Below are positions 1-6,685 of a stretch of DNA of 14,499 nucleotides, piece after piece. Made by a program: the position numbers and the translations under genes. The DNA is from Candidatus Njordarchaeum guaymasense (GTDB taxonomy: Archaea; Asgardarchaeota; Njordarchaeia; Njordarchaeales; Njordarchaeaceae): contig JAUQYT010000145.1 of NCBI GenBank assembly GCA_030587605.1, positions 1 to 14,499 of the forward strand. Direction: 5' to 3'. A model generated the notes under the pieces. The model ran no database searches. It was not told the origin of the DNA and was given only the letters and a program-made list of their open reading frames with translations. The first letter of the stretch is position 1, and every line of letters begins with the position of its first letter.

Positions 1-49
1 GAACCTTCTTCCTCTCATCGGTAACAACCGCAGTGGAGCTATTTTCCAT
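1..49 (-). CDS. Partial ORF downstream of nikM (N-terminus only)
   Basis: Only the first 16 codons are inside the window. They read MENSSTAVVTDERKKV from an ATG at 49-47, preceded on the minus strand by an AGGTGA ribosome-binding site that begins at once after the nikM stop codon. The 15-nt gap to nikM implies translational coupling or co-transcription. In CbiM/NikM operons the next gene usually encodes a small PDGLE/CbiN-like membrane subunit or the T-component (CbiQ/NikQ). The 16 visible residues are hydrophilic and do not distinguish these, so the role is inferred only from position. Confidence 0.5.
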   Translation of the reverse strand, partial: MENSSTAVVTDERKKV

Positions 50-64
50 GGACTTTTTTCACCT

Positions 65-709
65 CTACTTCCCAGCCTCAGAGCTTAGAAGTTCCGGTCG
101 ACTCCTTAGGAGGGAAGCCAAGACGAGTAGAGTGATCAACCCTTCCCCAACGCCGATTACAAGGTGCCACAACACCATCAGCGGAACAGTGACGTTCACC
201 CCATACGGGAAATTACTTGAAACGCCTATCTCAAGTCCACATGCAAGAGCTCCAAGAACGACGCTCATGTACGCGGCAACGAAGCTCGCAAACAAGACTC
301 TTTTACCCTTGGTGGCTCCGCTAGCTATTCCCTTGTAAATGAGGTAGCCCGAGAACACAGCCACGACACCCATGTTGAAAACATTCGCACCCAAAGCAGT
401 TACCCCGCCGTCTCCAAAGACAAACGCTTGGATAACGAGGATGACAGTCATCGACACCACGGCAGCATAAGGGCCAAAGAGTATTGCTATTAGGGTCCCG
501 CCAATAAGGTGCCCACTTGTCCCGCCGATAATCGGAAAGTTGATGAGTTGGGCAGCAAAGACACCTGCTGTCATAATTGACAATAATGGGACTTCCTTCT
601 CCCCTAGCGCTCTTTTCGTCTTAATGGAGGCTATAACCCAGAAGATCGCTGCGAGTGCGTAGGTGGCGACAATCACAGACAAGTCCAGGAATCCATCAGG
701 TATGTGCAT
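65..709 (-). CDS. nikM: ECF-type nickel/cobalt transporter substrate-capture protein (NikM/CbiM)
   Basis: Polytopic membrane protein of 214 aa, the normal length for the CbiM/NikM family, which captures Ni2+ or Co2+ for an energy-coupling-factor ABC importer. It begins with the family signature MHIPDG. In characterised NikM the metal is bound by the N-terminal amine, His2 and a second histidine near residue 67; here His2 and His67 (in GGTSGHLIGG, residues 62-71) are both present. Further hydrophobic segments include one around 77-95 and others toward the C terminus, ending in a short hydrophilic tail. The sequence alone does not separate nickel from cobalt, but the divergent nikR and the operator between them favour nickel. 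No strong ribosome-binding site precedes the ATG; a GGAG lies about 14 nt upstream. The ATPase and T-component would lie beyond the left edge. Confidence 0.9.
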   Translation of the reverse strand: MHIPDGFLDLSVIVATYALAAIFWVIASIKTKRALGEKEVPLLSIMTAGVFAAQLINFPIIGGTSGHLIGGTLIAILFGPYAAVVSMTVILVIQAFVFGDGGVTALGANVFNMGVVAVFSGYLIYKGIASGATKGKRVLFASFVAAYMSVVLGALACGLEIGVSSNFPYGVNVTVPLMVLWHLVIGVGEGLITLLVLASLLRSRPELLSSEAGK

Positions 710-817
710 GTGGTAGCAACCAACTCCGTGTCCTAATAGACCCTTTCTTCGCTTTGCGCGTTGCTCTTCACTTGGGAAATGAGCGCCTTAGTTAGACATT
801 CATCCCTACAAGGATGG

Positions 818-879
818 AGTAATAAAAATCTTTCTAACAGTATTACTAACAACATAAATATACTTCAAAGAGTATTACT
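818..879. promoter_or_regulatory. Candidate NikR operator in the nikM-nikR divergent region
   Basis: AGTAATA (818-824) and TATTACT (841-847) form a perfect 7-bp inverted repeat separated by 16 nt. The inner 6-mers give GTAATA-N16-TATTAC, the same 6-N16-6 layout as the E. coli NikR operator (GTATGA-N16-TCATAC). A further AGTATTACT, identical to 839-847, lies at 871-879, 32 bp or about three helical turns downstream. The repeat overlaps a T-rich TATA-like element for nikM on the minus strand (819-827), and the extra copy lies just after the nikR TATA box. Binding would therefore be expected to repress nikM and autoregulate nikR. The geometry is seen directly; occupancy by NikR is inference. Confidence 0.65.
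854..863 (+). promoter_or_regulatory. TATA-like box for nikR
   Basis: ATAAATATAC fits an archaeal TATA element. Transcription would start near 880-890, leaving a leader of about 70 nt before nikR. It lies between two copies of the AGTATTACT motif, as expected for a repressor-controlled promoter. Confidence 0.45.
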
Positions 880-956
880 TGATCCTGATGGAAAACATCC
901 TATGGAAATAGGCACCACTATGAGAGACCGCATGTGGAAGGAGTGAGAAGACAGGT

Positions 957-1409
957 ATGTCCGCCATGGAAGAAGTTGCCGAAAGCGGAGGAGAAGAGAG
1001 AGTAGTCAGAATAAGCATGAGCCTACCTGAAGAGCTACTTACGAGTTTCGATTACACGGCTCGGAAGAAAGGGTATTTCAAGAGGTCTGAAGCTATCAGG
1101 GACGCCCTCAGAAACTTCATCCTGGAGAGCAAATGGAGCACTGATGAGAACGCTATTTTAACTGGGACCATATCAATGGTCTATGATCATGAGGTTAGAT
1201 CCCTTGTAGACAAGTTAACCGACATTCAACATGACTCGGGGGTCCTCATCAAGGCCTCACTGCACCTTCACCTTGATGAGCATAACTGCTTGGAAATAAT
1301 TGCCATTGAAGGCAAAGCGAAAGAGCTGAAAAGGCTCTCTGAAAGCATGACAAGCAAGAAGGGAGTCAAAACGTTGAAACTAACAGTGCTTCACACTGCT
1401 TCCACATGA
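957..1409 (+). CDS. nikR: Nickel-responsive ribbon-helix-helix repressor NikR
   Basis: Full-length NikR of 150 aa. Residues about 15-56 form the ribbon-helix-helix DNA-binding domain (RVVRISMSLPEELL, then the helices around residues 25-55). Residues about 68-148 form the ACT-like nickel-binding tetramerisation domain. The four high-affinity nickel ligands of E. coli NikR (His76, His87, His89, Cys95) correspond to His92, His103, His105 and Cys111, all with the same offset of 16, so the metal site is intact. The ATG at 957 was chosen because it is the first start in frame; an ATG three codons later at 966 has an AGGT element 9 nt upstream and is an equally possible start. It is transcribed away from nikM, which it probably represses when nickel is plentiful. 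Confidence 0.95.
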   Translation: MSAMEEVAESGGEERVVRISMSLPEELLTSFDYTARKKGYFKRSEAIRDALRNFILESKWSTDENAILTGTISMVYDHEVRSLVDKLTDIQHDSGVLIKASLHLHLDEHNCLEIIAIEGKAKELKRLSESMTSKKGVKTLKLTVLHTAST

Positions 1410-1713
1410 CATGAGTTGCAGAATGTGTTTCCTGACCGGATTTTCAATGTCCCTCGAATTCCTGGGTCATATAGGCCTCTTTTTTACTTGGTTGCCTCCG
1501 AATTAGCCTATACTTGTTACCCCTTCATTTCCACTGCAATGTTTTTTGCGAGTCTCGCAATACGTCTAAAGGCATTTATCTGCGCGGATGTTGATTCCTA
1601 ATCAGTAGCCGAATGGAAGAACTTCTCCCATTCGCGCGCATCAATAAAAGTGAGCGCCAGGTGACAGCGTCGACAAGGCCATCCTTCAGATTCACTTGAG
1701 AGGGATTTAGAAG
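1410..1713. other. Non-coding stretch between nikR and the 119-aa gene
   Basis: No convincing gene. Two plus-strand T-runs of six (1480-1485, preceded by CCTC, and 1542-1547) are candidate archaeal transcription stops after nikR. A perfect palindrome, TTGCGAG-T-CTCGCAA, lies at 1546-1560 and resembles a dimeric regulator site. AATAAAAG at 1643-1650 could be the TATA box of the downstream gene. Confidence 0.5.
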
Positions 1714-2073
1714 ATGAGGATTCTCCTAGAGGAAGAGAAGATCGAAGACACCATAAAGAGAATACGTGAAGCATCTTTCACCGTGCTCGACTTCATCAAC
1801 CTCTTCAAAACACTGCATCCACAGGATTGGGATCAATTGGTCAAAAGATTCGGAACCTTTGGAGAGAAAAGAAGGTACACGGTAACCACTTACCTCTCGA
1901 ACCGGCTTGACGTATACTCCCAGAAAGCCAACTCTCTCCTCGTTCCTTTCGTAAGGTGGAAACAAGGCAAATTCCAAGACTATAGGAGAACTACTGATGA
2001 AGAAAGAAAGTCCTTCGGCAGTCCTTGGATCGCTGTATTCAAGAAAAAGAAGATGCCAAGAAGAGAAGCCTAG
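1714..2073 (+). CDS. Hypothetical 119-aa basic protein
   Basis: I do not recognise this protein. It is small, basic and has no membrane segment. The first half is predicted helical (acidic MRILLEEEKIEDTIKRIREA, then a segment around DFINLFKTL). The middle, from about residue 50, contains GEKRRYTVTTYLSNRLDVYSQ, followed by an aromatic segment with VRWKQG and a lysine/arginine-rich C terminus (KKKKMPRREA). The basic tail and helix content would suit a small nucleic-acid-binding or winged-helix-like protein, but no motif proves it. GAGAGGG at 1698-1704 is a good ribosome-binding site 9 nt before the ATG. Its TAG stop (2071-2073) overlaps the stop of the convergent glycyl radical enzyme gene, so the two genes end in each other. 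Confidence 0.7.
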   Translation: MRILLEEEKIEDTIKRIREASFTVLDFINLFKTLHPQDWDQLVKRFGTFGEKRRYTVTTYLSNRLDVYSQKANSLLVPFVRWKQGKFQDYRRTTDEERKSFGSPWIAVFKKKKMPRREA

Positions 2074-5009
2074 AACTCTGTCCGCGCTATTATCTCGTCT
2101 TGGACGAGTCTATCGAGATCCGTGAATAAGGCGCTGTAGCCTGCTACTCGGACTACGAGGTCGCGGTGCTCTTCAGGATGCTTCTGAGCCGCGATTAGAT
2201 CTTCGCGGCTTACGAAATTGCATTGTATGTGCATTCCTCCAAGCCTAAAGTGGGACTTGATGAGTGACTTCAAGTTATCAATTCCACTCTCGCCGCGGAA
2301 CGTGCTCGGGTTGAGCTTGAGGGTTAGCACCGCGCCATTCGATACGAGTCCATAGTTTAGTTTAGCTGCTGACTTGAGTAGAGCTGTCGGCCCAAAGGTG
2401 GCTGTTCCAGGCTCCGGGGTAACTCCGCAGGATAGTGACTTCGTTGCCTTTCGCCCATTCGGCAGCGCTCCTGTCAAAATGCCGAAAGTGATGTGCATCG
2501 TGACCGAGTACAATCCTGGTGAATACCATCCTCCCCTGGGGTTCCTGTAGTTCTCGACTTCTCTGCAGTAGATCTCTCCAACTTGGCGAGCATAGTCGTC
2601 CGCGAGATCATTGTCTGTTCCATACTTCGGAGCATAGTTAACCAGTGTCTGCCGGACTGGTTCGTATCCGACAAAGTTCTTGTTCAAGGCTTGCACGAGG
2701 TCACCCATGCTAACTTTTCTTTCCTTGAAGACTAGTTCATCGATTGCGGCGAGTGAGTCTGCGACCGTCGCGAGCCCAACTCCTTGTGGTCCCGTGAAGT
2801 TGTAGACTGCTCCTCCATGAGTAAGATCCTTTCCTCTCGCTAAGCAGTCGTCGGTAAGGGATGAGGCGAAGACCGTCGGTTTCATCTCCGCGTGGACCCT
2901 TGCCAAGACATCTAGCCCTTCGATCATCCTCTTGACTAAGTGTTGTACTTGTTTTCTGTATGCTTGCATCACTTCCTCCATTGATTTGAACGTGGCAGGG
3001 TTTCCTGTTTGTGGGCCAATCTGACCCACCATCACTCTTCCTTTCCCATCGTTTAGAGCCAGTTCAAGACATAGACCTAGATTAAAGAGCGCGGCATCAG
3101 AGGAAGTGAAGCTCTTTCCAGGGACGGCGGGTTCAACGCAACCGATAATTCCATAGTTGCGAGCATCCTCTAGTGGTATCCCCCTATTAGTTAAGGATTT
3201 GATGACCAGCCTGTCGTTAAAGACATGGGGGAGAGTTCCCATCTCGAGAGCTGCACGGGATACCTCGGTTAGAAGCTTCTCTGGAGTGCCCTCATGGATG
3301 CGTATCCCGAAGTTTGGCTGCGGAGTCTTGATGTTCCTTGCAGCATTCAGAATTACATAGGATAGTTCATTTGTGGCGTCATTACCGTTTCCGTCTATTC
3401 CTCCGATCACAACATTCGCGAAGGCGGTCAGCCCAGCGAAAGCTATGCTAGCGTCAGTGTCAAACAACGGTATAACTGAGGATAGTTTGAGGAAGAATAA
3501 TTCAAGTAACTCTTGAGCCTTCTCGTCGTCTATTCTCTCAGCTTTCAGATCTGCTTGATAGCATGGGTACAGATATTGATCCATTCTTCCAAGTGATATG
3601 GCTGATTCGTAGCTCTCTATCTGACAGGCCACGTGAGTGAAGAACATTGCCTGCAAGCACTCGTGCAGTGTTGCTGCTGGGTTCTCAGGAACTTTGGCGC
3701 ACACCCTTGCAATCTCTTCAAGCTCCGCGTGTCGAGCGGGATTCTTCTCATGTTCGGCTAGGTTCTTCGCCTCCTTGCTATGTCTTCTTGCGAAATCGAT
3801 TACGCTCTGGCATGCGATCTCAACGGCTTCATAGAAGTGGAGATTGTCTTGTATCTCTTCGCTCCGAGGTTTTTTATCTTCCAGGATCTCTTGTTTGAGT
3901 TTCCTAGCTTGATTGATCATCTCCTTGACTCCGAATTTCAGTACCCGCTCGTGGTTTATGAGCATGTGCCCGATTCCAGCTATTTCAGTAAGGATGAATA
4001 CTCCGAGTCTGTCAAACTTGTCCGTGACTTCCTTGGGCCAGTATTTTCGTGCCAAGTCAATGATTGTTTTTCCGCGCCAGTATGGGAATATCTTCTCTTG
4101 GAGCTCGCGCTTGTCCTCTTCACTTATCGTGAACGGGTTGGTGCTTCTTTTGTTTATTCTGTTGAGTTCCCCCTCTATTCTTGGGCCTAGCGCTGTTTCA
4201 GGGTAGACCCCTGCACCGAGAGGCTTACTCGTAATGTTCCCGACAATCAACTCATCCGGATAGATTCGCACTGTGAGTTTGTTAAGGATATTTCGTAGAG
4301 CTTTGGCTTGTCGTACGACTGCTGGTTCCCCTTCAGTTGCTTTGTGGGACTCAGTGTAATACCTCGCTCTTTCAACACAGATCTCCCTAGGCTGAGTCAG
4401 AAAGCGGCTCTTGAGGCGCTTGCTTCGCGGTAGTGAGGTGCCAGCTTCGTGTGCAACCTCGGTTGTCTCAGCTGCGCCTTTCTCTTCCATCGCTTCAACT
4501 GGCATGCCTAGCTCTCTGCAGTATTCTAGGTACATCTTTATTGTTTGAGGAAGTGTTCGAGTCGCTTTCGTGACAAGGCTTCTGTCTCCCTCCGTCTTCA
4601 CAGCTCCAGATCCGAATGCCTGAAAAGTACTGACCTTTCCCGAGTAGAGTTCGTGGAAAGTTTTAGCGGTTAAGGTCATTGTCACATCAGGAGTCCCCTT
4701 AGCTTTGCCTTGAGATACTTGCATGTCTTTTCCGTTTCTCGTGTCGATTGTGATGAAGACCTCAGGAGACTCGACATGGATCTGAAATAGTGTTTTCAAG
4801 TCTATCCATGTCTTACAAATATCTACGTTTTCCGTGATTCCCTTGAAGAAGTTGACTAGGAAGGCTCCGGCTAGCTTCGCATCATTTGAATATGGAAACT
4901 CATCTTCACTAGCGGTAGCTGTGGAGACTTGACACGGTGTAAAACCTTTCACCTTTCTTGTTTTACCCGTAGTAGAAAGTTTACCCAACTTATCCACACA
5001 CCAAGACAA
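2070..5009 (-). CDS. Glycyl radical enzyme (PFL/dehydratase-like) with N-terminal SCP2 domain
   Basis: 979 aa in two parts. Residues about 43-165 resemble an SCP2 sterol/acyl-lipid-binding domain (segments FLVNFFKGI, PDVTMTLTAKTFHELYSGK and FGSGAVKTEGD). A hydrophilic linker of about 25 residues follows. Residues about 195-979, some 785 aa, are a complete glycyl radical enzyme of normal length. The active-site loop GCVEP gives thiyl Cys624 and general base Glu626, the pattern of dehydratases, choline lyase and isethionate lyase. The C-terminal radical loop RVAGYSALF gives Gly957. The segment ESYESAISLGRMDQY (465-479) lacks the GHS triplet that I recall contacting substrate in glycerol dehydratase, so a polyol is doubtful. 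The enzyme is cytoplasmic, oxygen-sensitive, and needs a radical SAM activase not in this window. The TTG start follows directly after an in-frame stop. Internal starts at GTG (residues 5 or 20) are possible because the first 40 residues look unconserved. Substrate unknown. Confidence 0.92.
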   Translation of the reverse strand: MSWCVDKLGKLSTTGKTRKVKGFTPCQVSTATASEDEFPYSNDAKLAGAFLVNFFKGITENVDICKTWIDLKTLFQIHVESPEVFITIDTRNGKDMQVSQGKAKGTPDVTMTLTAKTFHELYSGKVSTFQAFGSGAVKTEGDRSLVTKATRTLPQTIKMYLEYCRELGMPVEAMEEKGAAETTEVAHEAGTSLPRSKRLKSRFLTQPREICVERARYYTESHKATEGEPAVVRQAKALRNILNKLTVRIYPDELIVGNITSKPLGAGVYPETALGPRIEGELNRINKRSTNPFTISEEDKRELQEKIFPYWRGKTIIDLARKYWPKEVTDKFDRLGVFILTEIAGIGHMLINHERVLKFGVKEMINQARKLKQEILEDKKPRSEEIQDNLHFYEAVEIACQSVIDFARRHSKEAKNLAEHEKNPARHAELEEIARVCAKVPENPAATLHECLQAMFFTHVACQIESYESAISLGRMDQYLYPCYQADLKAERIDDEKAQELLELFFLKLSSVIPLFDTDASIAFAGLTAFANVVIGGIDGNGNDATNELSYVILNAARNIKTPQPNFGIRIHEGTPEKLLTEVSRAALEMGTLPHVFNDRLVIKSLTNRGIPLEDARNYGIIGCVEPAVPGKSFTSSDAALFNLGLCLELALNDGKGRVMVGQIGPQTGNPATFKSMEEVMQAYRKQVQHLVKRMIEGLDVLARVHAEMKPTVFASSLTDDCLARGKDLTHGGAVYNFTGPQGVGLATVADSLAAIDELVFKERKVSMGDLVQALNKNFVGYEPVRQTLVNYAPKYGTDNDLADDYARQVGEIYCREVENYRNPRGGWYSPGLYSVTMHITFGILTGALPNGRKATKSLSCGVTPEPGTATFGPTALLKSAAKLNYGLVSNGAVLTLKLNPSTFRGESGIDNLKSLIKSHFRLGGMHIQCNFVSREDLIAAQKHPEEHRDLVVRVAGYSALFTDLDRLVQDEIIARTEF

Positions 5010-5038
5010 TTAGGTGAAGTTATGTGGGATAAGTTGGG
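4984..5038. repeat. Inverted repeat bracketing the glycyl radical enzyme start codon
   Basis: The left arm, CCCAACTTATCCACA (4984-4998), pairs with the right arm, TGTGGGATAAGTTGGG (5023-5038), along their whole length except for one extra base in the right arm. The 24-nt spacer (4999-5022) contains the TTG start codon and the in-frame stop just before it. The right arm also covers the predicted transcription start of the gene. This may be a DNA operator or an RNA hairpin that hides the start; the sequence does not decide between them. Confidence 0.7.
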
Positions 5039-5048
5039 CTATCTTTGA

Positions 5049-5056
5049 TAATATAG
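5049..5056 (-). promoter_or_regulatory. TATA-like box for the glycyl radical enzyme gene
   Basis: On the minus strand this reads CTATATTA, just after the stop codon of the upstream alcohol dehydrogenase gene. Transcription would begin about 25 nt further on, near 5026, inside the right arm of the inverted repeat, with a leader of only about 15-20 nt. Confidence 0.5.
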
Positions 5057-5071
5057 CTTTCCTCGCGCTTG

Positions 5072-6241
5072 TCAGAAATCTATCGGCTTGTCCTTGAGCA
5101 TGTATTCGAGTATCTTGGTTATGTCTTCTAACGTTGCGTTTCTGGGGCTCGTATAAGCGGTGACATCGCTCTCTGAGAATTCTGCAACCTTTGGAATCAT
5201 TTTCTTGAAGTTGTCTTCCTTGATGCCAAGTCCTTTGATCGTTGTCGGCAGTTGGATCTTAGTCATCAATTCCGTGATCATTGTGGAGAGCTTTTGGGCC
5301 GAATTTTCAGGTTTGGTTTCCTCAACTCCAATCATCTTCAGGATTTCAACGTATCTGTCCTTGGATGTTTCTGCACAATACTCTACGGCGTAGGGAAGCG
5401 CAAATCCGACCGCGGCTCCGTGAGGGGTATGGAAAACTGCTCCGATACTGTGCCCTATGCCGTGCGCGAGACCAAGACCAGAGTTGGTCATAGCTATGCC
5501 TGCATAGGTTGCCGCATAGTGCATCTTTTCAATTGCTTCTTCGTCGGCGGTCTTGAAAGAACTCTCAAGATACTTGAACACTGTCTGAATGGATTTGACT
5601 GCAGGAGCATCTGAGAAGAAGTTGTGCATGCTACATATGTAACTCTCGACGGCGTGAGCAAGGACGTCTATCCCCGTGTTTGCTCTTAGCCTTGGAGGCA
5701 TCTTGGACGCCATGTCCGGATCCAGAATAGCGATGTCTGGAGACAGTTCGAAGCATGCGAGTGAAAGCTTTCTACCGGACTCTGAGTCCGTGATAACGCA
5801 TCCTAGGCTTGCTTCTGAGCCGGTACCCGACGTGGTCGGGATCGCTACTAGCCTCGACTTGCTCCTCAAGCCGTACGTCTCCATGGGACTCATGTCGCAG
5901 AGTGGCACATCCGGTCGCTCGTATCTGAAGAAGGTTGCCTTGGCGACGTCAATTGAGGAACCTCCGCCGAACCCTACAATCAAGTCAGGTTTGAATTCCT
6001 CTGCCACCTGAGCGCACCTGTCGATGGTTGTGTCCTTCGGGTCAGGTTCAACATCATCAAAAACCTTTGTTTCCTTTCCGCTCTCCTTCAAGCGCTTCTC
6101 AGCTTCACCGGCTAACCCTATTTGGACCAGCTGCTTGTCTGTCACGATTAAGGCTCGTTCCGCCTTGATGGTGGTCAACCTATCCAGTGAGCCCCTACCG
6201 TAGTATATTGATGGGCATTTGAACAATCCCCAGACCTCCAT
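5072..6241 (-). CDS. Iron-type (group III) alcohol dehydrogenase, copy 1
   Basis: 389 aa, the usual size for Fe-dependent alcohol dehydrogenases, which interconvert alcohols and aldehydes or ketones with NAD(P)H. The N-terminal Rossmann-like half carries GGGSSID (residues 92-98), the nucleotide-binding turn, and TTSGTGSE (136-143). The helical C-terminal half carries the metal ligands Asp192 and His196 in GIDVLAHAVE, plus His260 and His274 in the GLAHGIGHSIG-to-HTPHG segment. The 4- and 14-residue spacings match the FucO family. It is the closer of two paralogs to the radical enzyme gene, 62 nt upstream of it on the same strand, so reduction or oxidation of that enzyme's product is a reasonable inference. 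ATG start; no clear ribosome-binding site. Substrate cannot be read from the sequence. Confidence 0.93.
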   Translation of the reverse strand: MEVWGLFKCPSIYYGRGSLDRLTTIKAERALIVTDKQLVQIGLAGEAEKRLKESGKETKVFDDVEPDPKDTTIDRCAQVAEEFKPDLIVGFGGGSSIDVAKATFFRYERPDVPLCDMSPMETYGLRSKSRLVAIPTTSGTGSEASLGCVITDSESGRKLSLACFELSPDIAILDPDMASKMPPRLRANTGIDVLAHAVESYICSMHNFFSDAPAVKSIQTVFKYLESSFKTADEEAIEKMHYAATYAGIAMTNSGLGLAHGIGHSIGAVFHTPHGAAVGFALPYAVEYCAETSKDRYVEILKMIGVEETKPENSAQKLSTMITELMTKIQLPTTIKGLGIKEDNFKKMIPKVAEFSESDVTAYTSPRNATLEDITKILEYMLKDKPIDF

Positions 6242-6288
6242 TCAATTACTTTCTTGAGCAAATGGCTGAGCTACGTTCTACGCTACGG

Positions 6289-6297
6289 ATTATTTAC
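6289..6297 (-). promoter_or_regulatory. TATA-like box for alcohol dehydrogenase copy 1
   Basis: The minus strand reads GGTAAATAAT about 50 nt before the ATG, predicting a leader of roughly 25 nt. It is back to back with the TATA box of the divergent 69-aa gene about 30 bp away. Confidence 0.45.
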
Positions 6298-6302
6298 CGT
6301 TT

Positions 6303-6368
6303 GTGATCATTGAAAATCCATAACTATTTAAGGAATATTGAACCAGTCTTCTACAAAAAGATGATCAC
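6303..6368. promoter_or_regulatory. GTGATCAT / ATGATCAC inverted pair in a divergent promoter
   Basis: GTGATCAT (6303-6310) and ATGATCAC (6361-6368) are perfect 8-bp inverted copies 50 nt apart. The first lies between the two divergent TATA boxes. The second lies at the predicted transcription start of the 69-aa gene, before its ribosome-binding site. They could be two sites for one regulator that controls both directions. Each core TGATCA is itself a palindrome, which raises the chance of coincidence. Confidence 0.4.
6324..6332 (+). promoter_or_regulatory. TATA-like box for the 69-aa membrane protein gene
   Basis: CTATTTAAG is a near-ideal archaeal TATA element. It predicts a start near 6352-6358 and a leader of about 40 nt that includes the GGAGGG ribosome-binding site. 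Confidence 0.55.
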
Positions 6369-6394
6369 GGTCCTGCCTGAAGGAGGGAAAGATT

Positions 6395-6604
6395 ATGGCG
6401 CTTGGAAAGTTTGACTGGTCCCTGCTCGTATGGGGCATAATCAGTTCCTTGCTCGTGCTGGTTTCATTTCTGATTTATGGTCCCTACAGCCTTGCGGAAG
6501 CGCCTGAGATCTCAGCTGCACGCGTTCTGTTCGCATACATAATTCTGGTCGCAATCGTGGGCGGAGCCTTCGCGGCAACAATCTACATAGCTCGGAAAGC
6601 ATAA
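6395..6604 (+). CDS. Small two-helix membrane protein (69 aa)
   Basis: Two hydrophobic helices, about residues 9-28 (LLVWGIISSLLVLVSFLIYG) and 42-66 (ending TIYIARKA), are joined by a short polar loop (SLAEAPEISAARV). No cysteines, histidines or catalytic motif are visible, and I recognise no family. GGAGGG sits 7-8 nt before the ATG and a strong TATA box lies upstream, so the gene is probably real and independently expressed. It is the only plus-strand gene inside the alcohol dehydrogenase block. It might be a membrane anchor, a small transporter subunit or a regulatory peptide; the sequence does not tell. Confidence 0.75.
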   Translation: MALGKFDWSLLVWGIISSLLVLVSFLIYGPYSLAEAPEISAARVLFAYIILVAIVGGAFAATIYIARKA

Positions 6605-6651
6605 CGCATGCCAGATCTGCTGCTCATCAGCCGATGTACCTATTTTCTTTG

Positions 6652-6685
6652 AAAAAGCAGTAGTCAAAGACTTCTTCAGAAGTCT
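6652..6685 (-). terminator. Hairpin plus T-run at the end of alcohol dehydrogenase copy 2
   Basis: AGACTTC (6668-6674) and GAAGTCT (6679-6685) form a perfect 7-bp stem with a 4-nt loop that contains part of the stop codon. On the minus strand it is followed by a run of five T (6656-6652). On the plus strand, T-rich sequence at 6642-6650 could end the 69-aa gene, so the site may work in both directions. Confidence 0.45.

Noticed and set aside
761..946. 61-codon plus-strand ORF upstream of nikR
   Set aside because: It covers the whole nikM-nikR regulatory region, including the operator and TATA boxes, and has no ribosome-binding site.
1416..1601. 61-codon plus-strand ORF after nikR
   Set aside because: It begins with a TTG without a ribosome-binding site, contains two T-runs and a palindrome that look like non-coding signals, and its protein has no recognisable pattern.
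3780..4190. 136-codon plus-strand ORF opposite the radical enzyme gene
   Set aside because: It is an antisense shadow of a strongly conserved coding region; no promoter or ribosome-binding site is evident.
4990..4998. Exact match to the bacterial DnaA box TTATCCACA, possible replication origin signal
   Set aside because: It is a single copy inside the inverted repeat at the radical enzyme start. There is no cluster of boxes, no AT-rich unwinding element and no origin gene nearby. The window looks archaeal, and archaea use Orc1/Cdc6 rather than DnaA.
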